Shown piece after piece: positions 16,020-23,864 of a DNA stretch of 44,152 nucleotides (its first letter is position 1; every line of letters begins with the position of its first letter). This DNA is from JAKFDK01 sp036676195 (GTDB taxonomy: Bacteria; Bacillota; Sulfobacillia; Symbiobacteriales; ZC4RG38), in contig JAKFDK010000067.1 in assembly GCA_036676195.1 (NCBI GenBank), positions 1 to 44,152 on the forward strand, read 5' to 3'. Under the pieces are notes generated by a model, which saw only the letters and a list, made by a program, of their open reading frames with translations, did no database searches and was not told the DNA's origin. The position numbers were made by a program, and so were the translations under genes.

Positions 16020-16736
16020 ATGCGCGATGGGTTGACCCACGAGCCGAAAGCTGGTATCCCCACCGGGCACCACGGTACGACCTCTTCCGGGGCATTACCG
16101 GTTGATCTGCGGACTTTTATGGAACAGGTACGTCAAAAGCGCCTGGAGTTAGGTCTGAGCCTGCAGAATGTCGCGATTCAGGCGGAGATCTCGGTACCCT
16201 ATCTTTGCCAACTGGAGCGAGGACAGAAGACAAACCCCACTTTGCAGACCCTGGAGAAACTGGCGCGGGCCTTGAATCTCCCGCTGCACGGCCAGGACGG
16301 GGGCGCCTCCGAGCCGCTTGGCTACGGCCGGGAATTGATCGAAAAGGTCATCGCGAACCTGGCCGAAGGGGAACAGCGCAAAATGGTTGCAACCACCGCC
16401 CGAGCCCGTTTGGCCTGGGTGCTCAAGAAACTGATCGGGCTGGCCGGGGTAAGCCGGCAAGTTCTGGCCGACCGGCTCCAACTGACCCAGACTGGTCTGG
16501 ACGATATCCTCAACCTGCGGACCGGCTTCAATCCTACCGTGGCCAAGCGTGTCTGCCGTCTGACGCAGATCCCCGAAGATTACTTCTACAAGGGAATTCT
16601 GCAGTGGGAGGGCTTGCAGTCCAACTCCACAGGGTGGGATGAAATCCGAGGATTAATCAAACAGTTAGCCACAGAAGGGATCAGCACCACTCAGATTCGG
16701 GCGGCACTGCTGGCCCTGCGACAGAGACAACGATAG
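16020..16736 (+). CDS. XRE-family transcriptional regulator with a second HTH-like domain
   Basis: 238 residues from ATG at 16020 behind GGGAGGAGG. An HTH_3/XRE domain occupies about residues 38-88: MEQVRQKRLELGLSLQNVAI, then SVPYLCQLERGQKTNPTLQT and LEKLARALNLPL. A middle segment (GYGRELIEKVIANLAEGEQ) leads to a second Cro-like region, LAGVSRQVLADRLQLTQTGL with a following helix. The C-terminus is helical. It probably binds DNA as a dimer; no ligand domain was recognised. It has its own strong promoter and converges on the short exported-peptide gene, sharing a terminator with it, so control of that locus is possible but unproven. Confidence 0.85.
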   Translation: MRDGLTHEPKAGIPTGHHGTTSSGALPVDLRTFMEQVRQKRLELGLSLQNVAIQAEISVPYLCQLERGQKTNPTLQTLEKLARALNLPLHGQDGGASEPLGYGRELIEKVIANLAEGEQRKMVATTARARLAWVLKKLIGLAGVSRQVLADRLQLTQTGLDDILNLRTGFNPTVAKRVCRLTQIPEDYFYKGILQWEGLQSNSTGWDEIRGLIKQLATEGISTTQIRAALLALRQRQR

Positions 16737-16747
16737 GCTGGCTCATT

Positions 16748-16775
16748 CCAGGCCCTCCCGCTCGGGAGGGCCTGG
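16748..16775. terminator. Bidirectional terminator
   Basis: 12-bp perfect stem CCAGGCCCTCCC / GGGAGGGCCTGG with loop GCTC. It lies 11 bases after the XRE stop and 13 bases after the stop of the convergent peptide gene, so it can serve both. Confidence 0.7.
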
Positions 16776-16788
16776 CTGTCAGCCTTAC

Positions 16789-16926
16789 TCAGTCGTATTC
16801 CGGCAGAATGCTTTGCAGCCAGGAACCCGGCCGTTTGCCACCAGACACCGCTGCGGCATTCACAACAGCTGATCCGGTCAGAGTCAGCACAGCGCACACC
16901 AGAGCAAGTGCAACCCATTTCCGCAT
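16789..16926 (-). CDS. Short exported peptide precursor (Phr-like, 45 aa)
   Basis: ATG at 16926 lies eight bases after AGAGGGGG. The 45-residue product has a classical secretion signal: MRKW, a hydrophobic core VALALVCAVLTLTGSAVV and a signal-peptidase-like NAAA. The mature tail is short and ends LQSILPEYD. Size, export signal and position downstream of a TPR-protein gene on the same strand are those of Phr-type pheromone precursors, whose C-terminal penta- to decapeptide is released outside, re-imported and bound by the TPR partner. This role is inferred from architecture; no sequence match to a known Phr peptide is claimed. Confidence 0.6.
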   Translation of the reverse strand: MRKWVALALVCAVLTLTGSAVVNAAAVSGGKRPGSWLQSILPEYD

Positions 16927-17050
16927 GAATTCGTCCCCCTCTTTTCTCTGGAACACGACCCCAACTTTCCCCCACAGCAGGGTCGGCCGGGATCCCGGGT
17001 CTCGCTAGGAAAAACCGGCTCTCGTATTAGCTACCAGCAAAACTGCGTCC

Positions 17051-17080
17051 AAAAAAGTGCGGTGGGAGAGACCCACCCGC
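17051..17080 (-). terminator. Intrinsic terminator of the TPR gene
   Basis: On the minus strand GGTGGG and CCCACC form a stem around TCTCT, then GCAC and six T residues follow. It separates the TPR gene from the exported-peptide gene, which may therefore have its own promoter in the 125 bases downstream. Confidence 0.65.
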
Positions 17081-17091
17081 AAATGGAGCAT

Positions 17092-17976
17092 TCAAAAGGA
17101 CATTTGCTCGTCGGCCAGATCTGCTCGGGTTCTGTGCAATAACTGGTAGGCATACTCCACCACACTGGGAAAGGGGCATTGTTTGCTGCATTCCAGGGCA
17201 AGGTCGGCCAGACGGGAAGCTTCCGCCAGCCCTCCCTGGTCCAGGGCGTTCTCGCCCGCGATCCAGCAGGCGGCCGCGACAATTTCCGGCTCGCAGTGGC
17301 TGGCCCATAGGGTCCGGCACAGAAGCTGGGATGTTTCAATGTCACCGATTTGCCGTAAATACAGGGCACGGCAATAGATCAGATGCCCCTCAAGCTGTTC
17401 GTCTTCCTCGGCAGCCAGCCGGCGCTCCACCTCGTCCAGCAGCGGGCCGGCCGACATGTGTTCTCCCTGCAGGAGGTGACACCAGGCAGTATCAATGAGG
17501 GCCTTCAGCACCCCCTTTGTATCACCCAGTTCCGCGTAGGTTTTGACCGCACGGGAATGCACCTGGATCGCCTCGGACAGACGTCCGGCCATCCGATACG
17601 CCAGCCCCAGGTTCAGCCACGCTTTGCCCGCCAGATGAGACAGGCCTGATCCACGCATGCGCTCAGTAAACTGCTCGAGGTTTTCGGCCGCGTCCCTGGC
17701 ATTGCCAAGCCACAAATGGGCGTGCCCGAGGTCGAACAGCACTCGGGTCTGGCTTTCTCGGTCACCAAGCACCGCGGCATAGTTCAGAGCCATTTCACCG
17801 TGCTTGTAGGCAGCGTAGTAGTTTTGTAGCCACGAATACACGCGGCAACCGTAGCGATGCACCAGGCAGGACTGTTGGGGGTCGAGCTGACGGCTCACCA
17901 GCAACCACTCCAATTCCTGGCGCGCCAGTTCCCATTCCTTCTGGTCGATCAGGTGCTCCAGCCGACTCAGGGGCAA
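17092..17976 (-). CDS. TPR-repeat protein, Rap-like candidate receptor
   Basis: 294 residues from TTG at 17976 (GGAGGGG seven bases upstream). Almost the whole chain is helical TPR-type repeats: YAAYKHGEMALNYAAVLGD, AHLWLGNARDAAENLEQF, AWLNLGLAYRMAGRLSEAIQ (the best TPR match), ALIDTAWCHLLQGEHMSAG, and AGENALDQGGLAEASRLADL. No helix-turn-helix or enzymatic domain was found, so it resembles a Rap-type TPR protein lacking the N-terminal effector bundle, or a scaffold protein. The adjacent downstream gene encodes a secreted peptide of Phr size, which suggests a receptor-pheromone pair. Confidence 0.72.
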   Translation of the reverse strand: MPLSRLEHLIDQKEWELARQELEWLLVSRQLDPQQSCLVHRYGCRVYSWLQNYYAAYKHGEMALNYAAVLGDRESQTRVLFDLGHAHLWLGNARDAAENLEQFTERMRGSGLSHLAGKAWLNLGLAYRMAGRLSEAIQVHSRAVKTYAELGDTKGVLKALIDTAWCHLLQGEHMSAGPLLDEVERRLAAEEDEQLEGHLIYCRALYLRQIGDIETSQLLCRTLWASHCEPEIVAAACWIAGENALDQGGLAEASRLADLALECSKQCPFPSVVEYAYQLLHRTRADLADEQMSF

Positions 17977-18127
17977 GATGCATCCCCTCCAGAACACCCT
18001 TTTTCTTACTTGTCATGGAGCTTCTGCCATTAGAATAGCATAGGCGACCAGGGAGAGAAAGGGAGGTAGGCCGTGATTCAGTCGACAAAATCCTAGTGGC
18101 AAAACGAGAAAAGGGGAGTAATAAGAC

Positions 18128-18155
18128 AACGGCCGGGGATGCGCCCCCAGCCGTT
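18128..18155 (-). terminator. Terminator of the NADH dehydrogenase gene
   Basis: Interrupted stem: AACGGC with GCCGTT outside and GGGG with CCCC inside, located just after the stop codon on the minus strand. Confidence 0.5.
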
Positions 18156-18164
18156 ACTTTGTCT

Positions 18165-19421
18165 TTAGTGCATCGGCAATTCTGGCGGCCGGGGGGGATC
18201 CGCGGGTGTGGCCGGCAGATACCGCCGGGGACGGACCCGCAGTCCCAGCCAACACGTCAGCGGCCGGACGAATCGGCCCAGGATTGGCACCAGGCCGCCC
18301 GCCTCGTAGGCGTGGTGGGCCTCGATCAGGCGTTTGATGACTGTCGCCGGTAACCCGACATATTTATCGTCACCGATATAGCCGACCCCAGTCCCTTTCC
18401 CCAGAGAGGCAAATGCCCCCTTGATGCGGGGGACGAATGCCTGCAAGGGTTGGCCCGTCATGGTGGCCAGCAGATTTCTGGCAGCCGTGCGACCCATCTG
18501 CACGGCCGCCTGCGCCGACGGCGGCACCTCGCGGCCGGTGGCCGGATCCAGGAACGAGGCCGCATCGCCCACCAGGTATACGTCGGTAACCCCTTCGGCC
18601 CTCAGGTAGAGGTCGGTCCTGACCCGGCCCTTGGCACTAATCGGCAAGCCGGAGCGGGCCAGAATGCCACTGCCCCGGACCCCGCCGGCCCAGATCAGCA
18701 GGTCGCAGGGAATGGTACTCCCGTCCCTGAAGGAGATGCTGCCGTCGCCTGCCGCGGAGATGGGGACACCGGTATGTAGCGTAATGCCTTTATCCTCCAG
18801 CACCCGGCGGGCCTCGCGGACGAGGTAAGGATCGAACCCGGCCATGATGTCCGCGCCGGCCTCCACCAGGGTGGTGTGCAGGCGGCCCGGGTAAGCATCC
18901 GCCAGTTCACCGGCTGTCTCTACTCCGGTCAGACCGCCGCCGGCCACGATACAGTGCGGCCTCGTGTCGCCTGCTGCTGCCAACAGTTTCATCAGTTGAT
19001 CCCGCAGTAGCCGGGCGCCCTCCGGATTGCCCACCACCAGGGCGTGTTCCTGGACGCCGGGCAGACCGAAGTACTCCGGATCGCTGCCCAAGCCGATGAT
19101 GCAATGATCGTAGTGCAACGGAGGGGCATCCTCCAGGTGTACGGTCCTGGCCTGGAGATCCAGCCGGTCCACCCGGGCCACCAGCAGCCGGCCGGGCGGA
19201 CGGATCATGCGCCGGAGGGGAATACGTAACGTTTCCTCCTCCTCCACCCCGGTGGCCAGCGTGTGCAGTTCAGTCACAAAGTAGTGGTACGGACTGGCGT
19301 TAACCAGTACAACGTCGTGGGTTCGCCGGTCGAGCCGTTCTTCCAGTTCCAGAAATGCCGTCAGGCCGCCGTAACCGGCACCCAGAACGGCGATGGTGCT
19401 CCGCTGTTGCCCATCCCCCAT
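18165..19421 (-). CDS. ndh: Type II NADH:quinone oxidoreductase
   Basis: 418 residues from ATG at 19421, eight bases after AGGAGGAG. Two dinucleotide-binding folds are seen: VLGAGYGGLTAF for FAD near the N-terminus and VAGGGLTGVETAGELA for NADH. The VYLVGDAAS segment binds FAD. The quinone-binding helices near PPSAQAAVQMGRTAARNL and the amphipathic C-terminus that attaches it to the membrane are also in place. It oxidises NADH and reduces menaquinone without proton pumping, which ties in with the mqn genes in this window. It is probably the last gene of the unit running from the small membrane protein and HMG-CoA lyase. Confidence 0.87.
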   Translation of the reverse strand: MGDGQQRSTIAVLGAGYGGLTAFLELEERLDRRTHDVVLVNASPYHYFVTELHTLATGVEEEETLRIPLRRMIRPPGRLLVARVDRLDLQARTVHLEDAPPLHYDHCIIGLGSDPEYFGLPGVQEHALVVGNPEGARLLRDQLMKLLAAAGDTRPHCIVAGGGLTGVETAGELADAYPGRLHTTLVEAGADIMAGFDPYLVREARRVLEDKGITLHTGVPISAAGDGSISFRDGSTIPCDLLIWAGGVRGSGILARSGLPISAKGRVRTDLYLRAEGVTDVYLVGDAASFLDPATGREVPPSAQAAVQMGRTAARNLLATMTGQPLQAFVPRIKGAFASLGKGTGVGYIGDDKYVGLPATVIKRLIEAHHAYEAGGLVPILGRFVRPLTCWLGLRVRPRRYLPATPADPPRPPELPMH

Positions 19422-19467
19422 GAACGCTCCTCCTGTAGCCAGTGCGTCCATGGTAGCTTGCCCATTT

Positions 19468-20169
19468 TTACAGCCCGAATGCCGGATTTCCCCTCTGTAC
19501 CCACCCCGTTTGCACCGGCCGGCCCAGCAGTTGCTGAATCTGTTCAGCCAGCCAGTCCCGCGCCCCGCGTACGGTGGCGTCGGTCACGCCTGTGAAGCCA
19601 TCGAAGGGAAAAAAGATGTGGCGGCTGGCTCCCGTAACCTTTGCCCGGTCACCCTGGCGCCAGATCCAGCGGCGGGTGCGCACCTCCAGGTCGTCGGCGT
19701 AGACAATCTCACCCGACGCCACCTCTTCCTGGTCACCCTCGGCACCCATAGGCGTAAAGCGGTCACCACTTCGACTGAAGCGCACGGCGAGGTCACCGGC
19801 AATGGCCCCCAGGTCGTGGCAACCGGCCGGCACCAGAAAGCGCAAGGCAGCGGCGTTGGCCAGGTCGACCGCCGGGTTGATGGACGGCAACTGGCCGCCC
19901 TTGGCCACCCGGGCCGCCAGCGCTTCAATGGAAGGGTTAAACTTGTTGGGGTTGACCCCCTGGGTCTGAAAGGCGGTGCGCCAGGCTGCCACGGCCGGAT
20001 GCTCCCGTACCCCAACGGCTCCGAGCCGGGCCGGCAGTTCGGCCACGGCCGCCGCCAACAACGCACCGGCCGCCGGGCACGGTGTTTCGTTATCCAGTTC
20101 TGCCACCACCACACCCACGCACAGGTCAGGAAAACGGGCAAAGACAGCTTCGTCAACGATGAATTGCAA
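19468..20169 (-). CDS. Stand-alone B3/B4 domain protein (PheT editing-domain-like)
   Basis: 233 residues from TTG at 20169, chosen for GGGAGGGG six bases upstream. The sequence matches the solo B3/4 proteins of COG3382: VVAELDNE near the start, WRTAFQTQGVNPNKFNPSIE, ALAARVAKGGQLPSINPAVD, and FFPFDGFTGVTD. In phenylalanyl-tRNA synthetase the B3/B4 domain removes mischarged tyrosine; the free-standing versions have no firmly known role and may act as trans-editing or amino-acid-binding factors. It lies 20 bases after HMG-CoA lyase, so it is probably co-transcribed. Confidence 0.83.
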   Translation of the reverse strand: MQFIVDEAVFARFPDLCVGVVVAELDNETPCPAAGALLAAAVAELPARLGAVGVREHPAVAAWRTAFQTQGVNPNKFNPSIEALAARVAKGGQLPSINPAVDLANAAALRFLVPAGCHDLGAIAGDLAVRFSRSGDRFTPMGAEGDQEEVASGEIVYADDLEVRTRRWIWRQGDRAKVTGASRHIFFPFDGFTGVTDATVRGARDWLAEQIQQLLGRPVQTGWVQRGNPAFGL

Positions 20170-20189
20170 GCAGACCCCTCCCGGTTGAT

Positions 20190-21113
20190 TTACGCCCCAC
20201 CGCCCCGGTGTGTTTGCCACCTGGGTCCGGCCTTCATGACCTGGCCCGACAACGGCAGGCCCAGGGTCGCTTCCAACCAGGAGGCAACTTGGCAGAGTTG
20301 TTCCAGGTCGATGCCGGTTTCAATGCCCAGGCAGTGGAGCATGTGCACCAGATCTTCTGTACAGATGTTGCCACTGGCCCGGGGGGCAAAGGGACACCCG
20401 CCCAGGCCGCCCACAGAGGCATCGTAGATAGTGACCCCTGCCTGCAGGCCGGCCAGCACGTTGGCCAGGCCCAGACCCCGGGTGTTGTGAAAGTGCAGGG
20501 ACAGGGCCAGGGCGGGCCAGCGCTCCCGTACCCGGGTACACAGGTCCAGCACCTGCCGGGGATCGGCCATACCGGTGGTATCGGCCAGGCTGACCTCATC
20601 TGCACCGTAATCGACCCACTGCCGGACCAGGTCCAATATCCGTCCGGAGGCGATTGCGCCCTCGTAAGGGCAGCCGAAGGCGGTGCCGACGCTGCCCTGC
20701 ACATAAACCCCCTGGGCTCGGGCCGCCGTCACCACCGGGGCGTAAGCGGCCATCACCCCGGCTACCGTTGAACGGGCATTTTTTTGCTGAAAAGTTTCCG
20801 AGGCCAGCACCACCAGGCAAAGGTGGTCGGCCCCGGCCGCCTGCGCCTGCTCCCAGCCCCTGGCGTTGAGTGCCAGGGCCCGGTAGCGAACACCGGGTCG
20901 GCGGATGATGCCCGCCAGCACCGCGCCTGAGTCGGCCATTTGCGGCATGACCCGCGGGTTAACAAAGGATCCGGCCTCAACGCGAGCCAGCCCCGCCGCC
21001 GCCAGCCCCTCTACCAGTTTGATTTTGGCCGCAGTGGTGATGGCCGTGCAGATCGTCTGTAGCCCGTCCCGCGGCCCAACGTCACAAATGGTGACTTTCT
21101 TGGGCAAATGCAT
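20190..21113 (-). CDS. Hydroxymethylglutaryl-CoA lyase
   Basis: 307 residues from ATG behind AAAGGAGG. The DRE-TIM barrel opens with ICDVGPRDGLQ (catalytic Arg-Asp), has metal-binding His residues in LHFHNTRGLGLANV, and the HMG-CoA lyase signature VGGLGGCPFAPRASGN with its catalytic Cys. It cleaves 3-hydroxy-3-methylglutaryl-CoA, or a close 3-hydroxyacyl-CoA, to acetyl-CoA and acetoacetate. It usually works in leucine degradation, but no liu or methylcrotonyl-CoA carboxylase genes are in the window. Confidence 0.9.
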   Translation of the reverse strand: MHLPKKVTICDVGPRDGLQTICTAITTAAKIKLVEGLAAAGLARVEAGSFVNPRVMPQMADSGAVLAGIIRRPGVRYRALALNARGWEQAQAAGADHLCLVVLASETFQQKNARSTVAGVMAAYAPVVTAARAQGVYVQGSVGTAFGCPYEGAIASGRILDLVRQWVDYGADEVSLADTTGMADPRQVLDLCTRVRERWPALALSLHFHNTRGLGLANVLAGLQAGVTIYDASVGGLGGCPFAPRASGNICTEDLVHMLHCLGIETGIDLEQLCQVASWLEATLGLPLSGQVMKAGPRWQTHRGGGA

Positions 21114-21173
21114 GGGGGGCGCCTCCTTTCAGTGTCCGGCCCTGGTAACGGTGGTGGCCGGCAACGTTTGGAT

Positions 21174-21446
21174 TCAGGTCCCCAACTGGTTCAGCAGGCG
21201 TACCAATTGGAAATACCCAACCAGCCAGAGTGTGAACACGCCCAGTTGTACGGCCCAGAAACCGACCGGTAACAACCAGCGCTGTTCGGCAATGCTGATG
21301 CCGGTAATGGCCAGGGCGACCATGATCCACAGCAGAATCAGCGCCCAGGGTCCCAGTTCCCAGGACGAAACCAGCCACAGCATGACGAGGCCGGTCAGGT
21401 CGAGCAGGATGGCGTACAGCATACCCAGCCCCAGGTCCTTGCCCAT
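21174..21446 (-). CDS. Three-helix membrane protein of unknown function
   Basis: 90 residues from ATG with AAGGGGGG upstream. Three hydrophobic helices are clear: LYAILLDLTGLVMLWLVSS, WALILLWIMVALAITGISI and VGFWAVQLGVFTLWLVGYF. Connecting loops are short. No family was recognised. It heads the minus-strand unit that continues with HMG-CoA lyase 60 bases downstream and follows the terminator of the queD operon. Confidence 0.6.
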   Translation of the reverse strand: MGKDLGLGMLYAILLDLTGLVMLWLVSSWELGPWALILLWIMVALAITGISIAEQRWLLPVGFWAVQLGVFTLWLVGYFQLVRLLNQLGT

Positions 21447-21537
21447 GGGTCAGCCCCCTTACATAGAGATGGTCGTGACCGGGGCGCGGCCGGACGGGAG
21501 CAGGTCCTCCCTGGCGGCCTGGCCCCGAACAGGACAG

Positions 21538-21564
21538 CGCCCATCCCGGTGGGCGGGATGGGCG
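21538..21564 (-). terminator. Terminator of the queD-luxEC operon
   Basis: 11-bp perfect stem CGCCCATCCCG / CGGGATGGGCG with a 5-base loop, 13 bases after the lipoprotein stop on the minus strand. Confidence 0.65.
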
Positions 21565-21577
21565 GCGGTGTGGCGGA

Positions 21578-22492
21578 TCATTGGAGCACGACCGCCCCGG
21601 CCAGGGCGTGGTTGCGCCCGTCAAAGGGCGAAAGAATCTGGGCCGTCACGGCGGCCCGACCGGCAGCCGCCTTGTCGCCGGCCTGCAGACTGACGCGGGC
21701 CAGGGTGCGGTTTACCGCCGCCAGGGTACTGCTGTCGTGCAGCCCCTCGTGGTCAGTCATGACGTCCAGCGCCTTGCGGTAGTGGTCCGCCGCCTGCCTG
21801 GGCTGGTTCGCAGCCTGCAAAACATCCCCCAGGGCCAGGAAGACCTCGTGGGCCACCGGGGGCGGTACGACGACGGCGGCGTTGCCCAGTGCATTCAGAG
21901 AGGCCCGGGCGTCACCGGCGATGAGGAAGGCGTAGCCTTTCTGCACGTAGGCCCGGAAACTGAAAGGATCCACTGACAACATCAGGTCGGCCACCTGGTG
22001 CAGGGCATCGGCACTGCCGGAGACAGAGGCCGCGTTGGCCCGCCCCACCAGCGGATCGGCCAGGGCAACCCCCCAGCGCTGGCCATCATGGTGAACCGTG
22101 GTGAACCAGAGTTCACCGGCCGCGGGCGGGTGACCCCGCATGACCCAGGTGACATCATGGATGGGAAAGCGGGCCCAGCCGTCCTTGACGTCCTGCGGCG
22201 CGCCGACATGGCCGGCACTGTACCGTTCGTACTCCTTGAAGAACTGTTGCAGTTCCTCCAGGGTGTATGCCTTCTGGGTGCGGATGCTCAGAACCTCATA
22301 CACTTTGGCGTAGTCTCGGGCCGAGCGTGCCGCCAGGTAGCGGTCAAGGGCATAGCGGGCACCGGCGGTGTTCGGGTCGGCCAGCGCAGCCGGATCGAGG
22401 GGCGGCAGTGCGGCAGACGTGGCCCGGCCCCCTGTACAGGCAGCGGTCAGCAACATGGCCACCATGGCCCAGAGCAGCATCCAGCGCCGCAT
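21578..22492 (-). CDS. Lipoprotein with helical-repeat C-terminus, unknown function
   Basis: 304 residues from ATG at 22492 (CGGAG eight bases upstream; a GTG three codons earlier is possible). It has a lipoprotein signal (MRRWMLLWAMVAMLLTAAC, Cys19). The middle, about residues 45-150, resembles a small alpha-beta binding fold (YLAARSARDYAKVYEVLS, ELQQFFKEYERYS). The C-terminal third has TPR-like helices (AYVQKGYAFLIAGDARASL, LGDVLQAANQPRQAADHY). It is the last gene of the queD-queE-luxE-luxC-aminotransferase operon, starting 18 bases after the aminotransferase stop. Surface location makes a direct catalytic part in that pathway unlikely. Confidence 0.6.
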   Translation of the reverse strand: MRRWMLLWAMVAMLLTAACTGGRATSAALPPLDPAALADPNTAGARYALDRYLAARSARDYAKVYEVLSIRTQKAYTLEELQQFFKEYERYSAGHVGAPQDVKDGWARFPIHDVTWVMRGHPPAAGELWFTTVHHDGQRWGVALADPLVGRANAASVSGSADALHQVADLMLSVDPFSFRAYVQKGYAFLIAGDARASLNALGNAAVVVPPPVAHEVFLALGDVLQAANQPRQAADHYRKALDVMTDHEGLHDSSTLAAVNRTLARVSLQAGDKAAAGRAAVTAQILSPFDGRNHALAGAVVLQ

Positions 22493-22510
22493 GCCATTCA
22501 CTCCGAAAAA

Positions 22511-23821
22511 TTACTCTACGTGCATCATACCATTCCCGCCTTCTGCCGTCGATGGTCCGGCCACACGCCCGGCCACGGCCCGAACCGCCGCATCCAGGAC
22601 CTCGGCCAGCCGGTCGCACTCGGCCCGGGAGAGCGTCAGCGGCGGGGTGAGCATGATCGCCGGCACATAAGGGCAGACGCCAATGATGACTCCGCGCTGC
22701 AGGCATTCGGCTTCCACCTGAAACTGGGCGCCCTGGTCCCACGGCAGGTCAATGCCCACCAGCAGGCCGTGCCCCCGCAGCCGGAGGAAGTTCGGATTGC
22801 CGGTGGCCTGCAGCCGCTGCCGCAGATACTCCCCCGTGTCCCGGGCGCGGTCGGCCAGCCCTTCCCGGACCAGAATATCCACCGCCGCCAGTCCGGCAGC
22901 GCAGGCCACCGGGTGCCCGCCGTAGGTGTGGCCATGCAGAAAGGGCAGACCGGCCGCCTCCAGGGCGGCGGGAATCCGCCGGTGCATGAGCGTTGCGCCC
23001 AGCGGCAGGTAGCCGGAGGTCAGCCCCTTGGCGGTGGCCATCAGATCCGGCACCACGCCGTAGACGCCGTGCAGGCACCAGAGGGCGCCGCAGCGGCCGA
23101 AACCAGTCAGCACCTCGTCGGCGATCAGGAGGATGCCATGCCGGTCGCACAGGGCGCGGGCCTGCGGCCAGAAGTCGGCCGGCGGCACCGTGACCCCGCC
23201 CACCGCCGGGATCGGCTCGGCCAGCAGGGCCGCCACATTTTCCGGCCCGGCGGCGGCAATGGCCCGCTCCAGTGCGGCCAGGTCCCCGGGCGGTACATGG
23301 ACGAACCCCGGCAGCAGCGGCCCGAAATGCTCCTTGTGCGGCTGCAGGCCGGTGGCGGCCAGGGCGCCGAAGGTGGAGCCGTGGTAGGCGTTATCAAAGC
23401 AGATGATCTGGATCCGCTGCCGCTCGCCCCGGGCGTAATGGTAGGCCCGGGCCAGCTTCACCGCCGCCTCAACCGCTTCGGCCCCGCCCGGGGTGAAAAA
23501 GACTCGGTCCAGTTCCGGCGGCGCCAGTTCAGCCAGCCGGTGGGCCAGTTGCACCGCCGGGCGGTTGCCAAAACGCCAGTAGGTATGGTAGTAGGGCAGT
23601 TCCTGCATCTGAGCGCAGGCAGCGTCGGCCACCTCGTGCCGCCCGTAACCGATGTTGACCAGACACAGGCCGGCCTGGGCGTCCAGGTAGGCGGTCCCGT
23701 CCTGGTCATAGACGGTGCAGCCTTCCGCCCGGGTCATCACCACCGGACCCTTGGCCCGCAGTTGTTCCCAATCATGCTCAGAGTGCAGGTAGTGCCGCTG
23801 CTGCAGGGTGCGCAGATCCAT
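22511..23821 (-). CDS. Class III PLP-dependent aminotransferase
   Basis: 436 residues from ATG behind GAGGAGGT. Fold-type I landmarks of class III enzymes are present: GAEAVEAAVKLAR for phosphate binding, AYHGSTFGAL, Asp235 in LLIADEVLTGFGR, and the Schiff-base Lys265 in DLMATAKGLTSGYLPLGA. The family moves amino groups to or from omega-amino acids, amines and aldehydes (GABA, beta-alanine:pyruvate, taurine, diamine and DAPA types). Its place directly after a luxE/luxC pair suggests it aminates the aldehyde those enzymes would make. If their substrate is carboxy-deazaguanine, the product would be preQ1. Specificity cannot be read from the sequence. Confidence 0.85.
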   Translation of the reverse strand: MDLRTLQQRHYLHSEHDWEQLRAKGPVVMTRAEGCTVYDQDGTAYLDAQAGLCLVNIGYGRHEVADAACAQMQELPYYHTYWRFGNRPAVQLAHRLAELAPPELDRVFFTPGGAEAVEAAVKLARAYHYARGERQRIQIICFDNAYHGSTFGALAATGLQPHKEHFGPLLPGFVHVPPGDLAALERAIAAAGPENVAALLAEPIPAVGGVTVPPADFWPQARALCDRHGILLIADEVLTGFGRCGALWCLHGVYGVVPDLMATAKGLTSGYLPLGATLMHRRIPAALEAAGLPFLHGHTYGGHPVACAAGLAAVDILVREGLADRARDTGEYLRQRLQATGNPNFLRLRGHGLLVGIDLPWDQGAQFQVEAECLQRGVIIGVCPYVPAIMLTPPLTLSRAECDRLAEVLDAAVRAVAGRVAGPSTAEGGNGMMHVE

Positions 23822-23864
23822 TTCGCTACCTCCTCGCGGGTTTAAAGCCAGGGCGGCCGGGCCC

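Noticed and set aside
17795..18088. Small minus-strand ORF upstream of the TPR gene
   Set aside because: Overlaps the TPR gene in another frame; its ribosome binding site better serves the TPR start at 17976.
21998..23845. 615-codon open frame on the plus strand
   Set aside because: Antisense to the aminotransferase and lipoprotein genes, low-complexity composition, no homology features.
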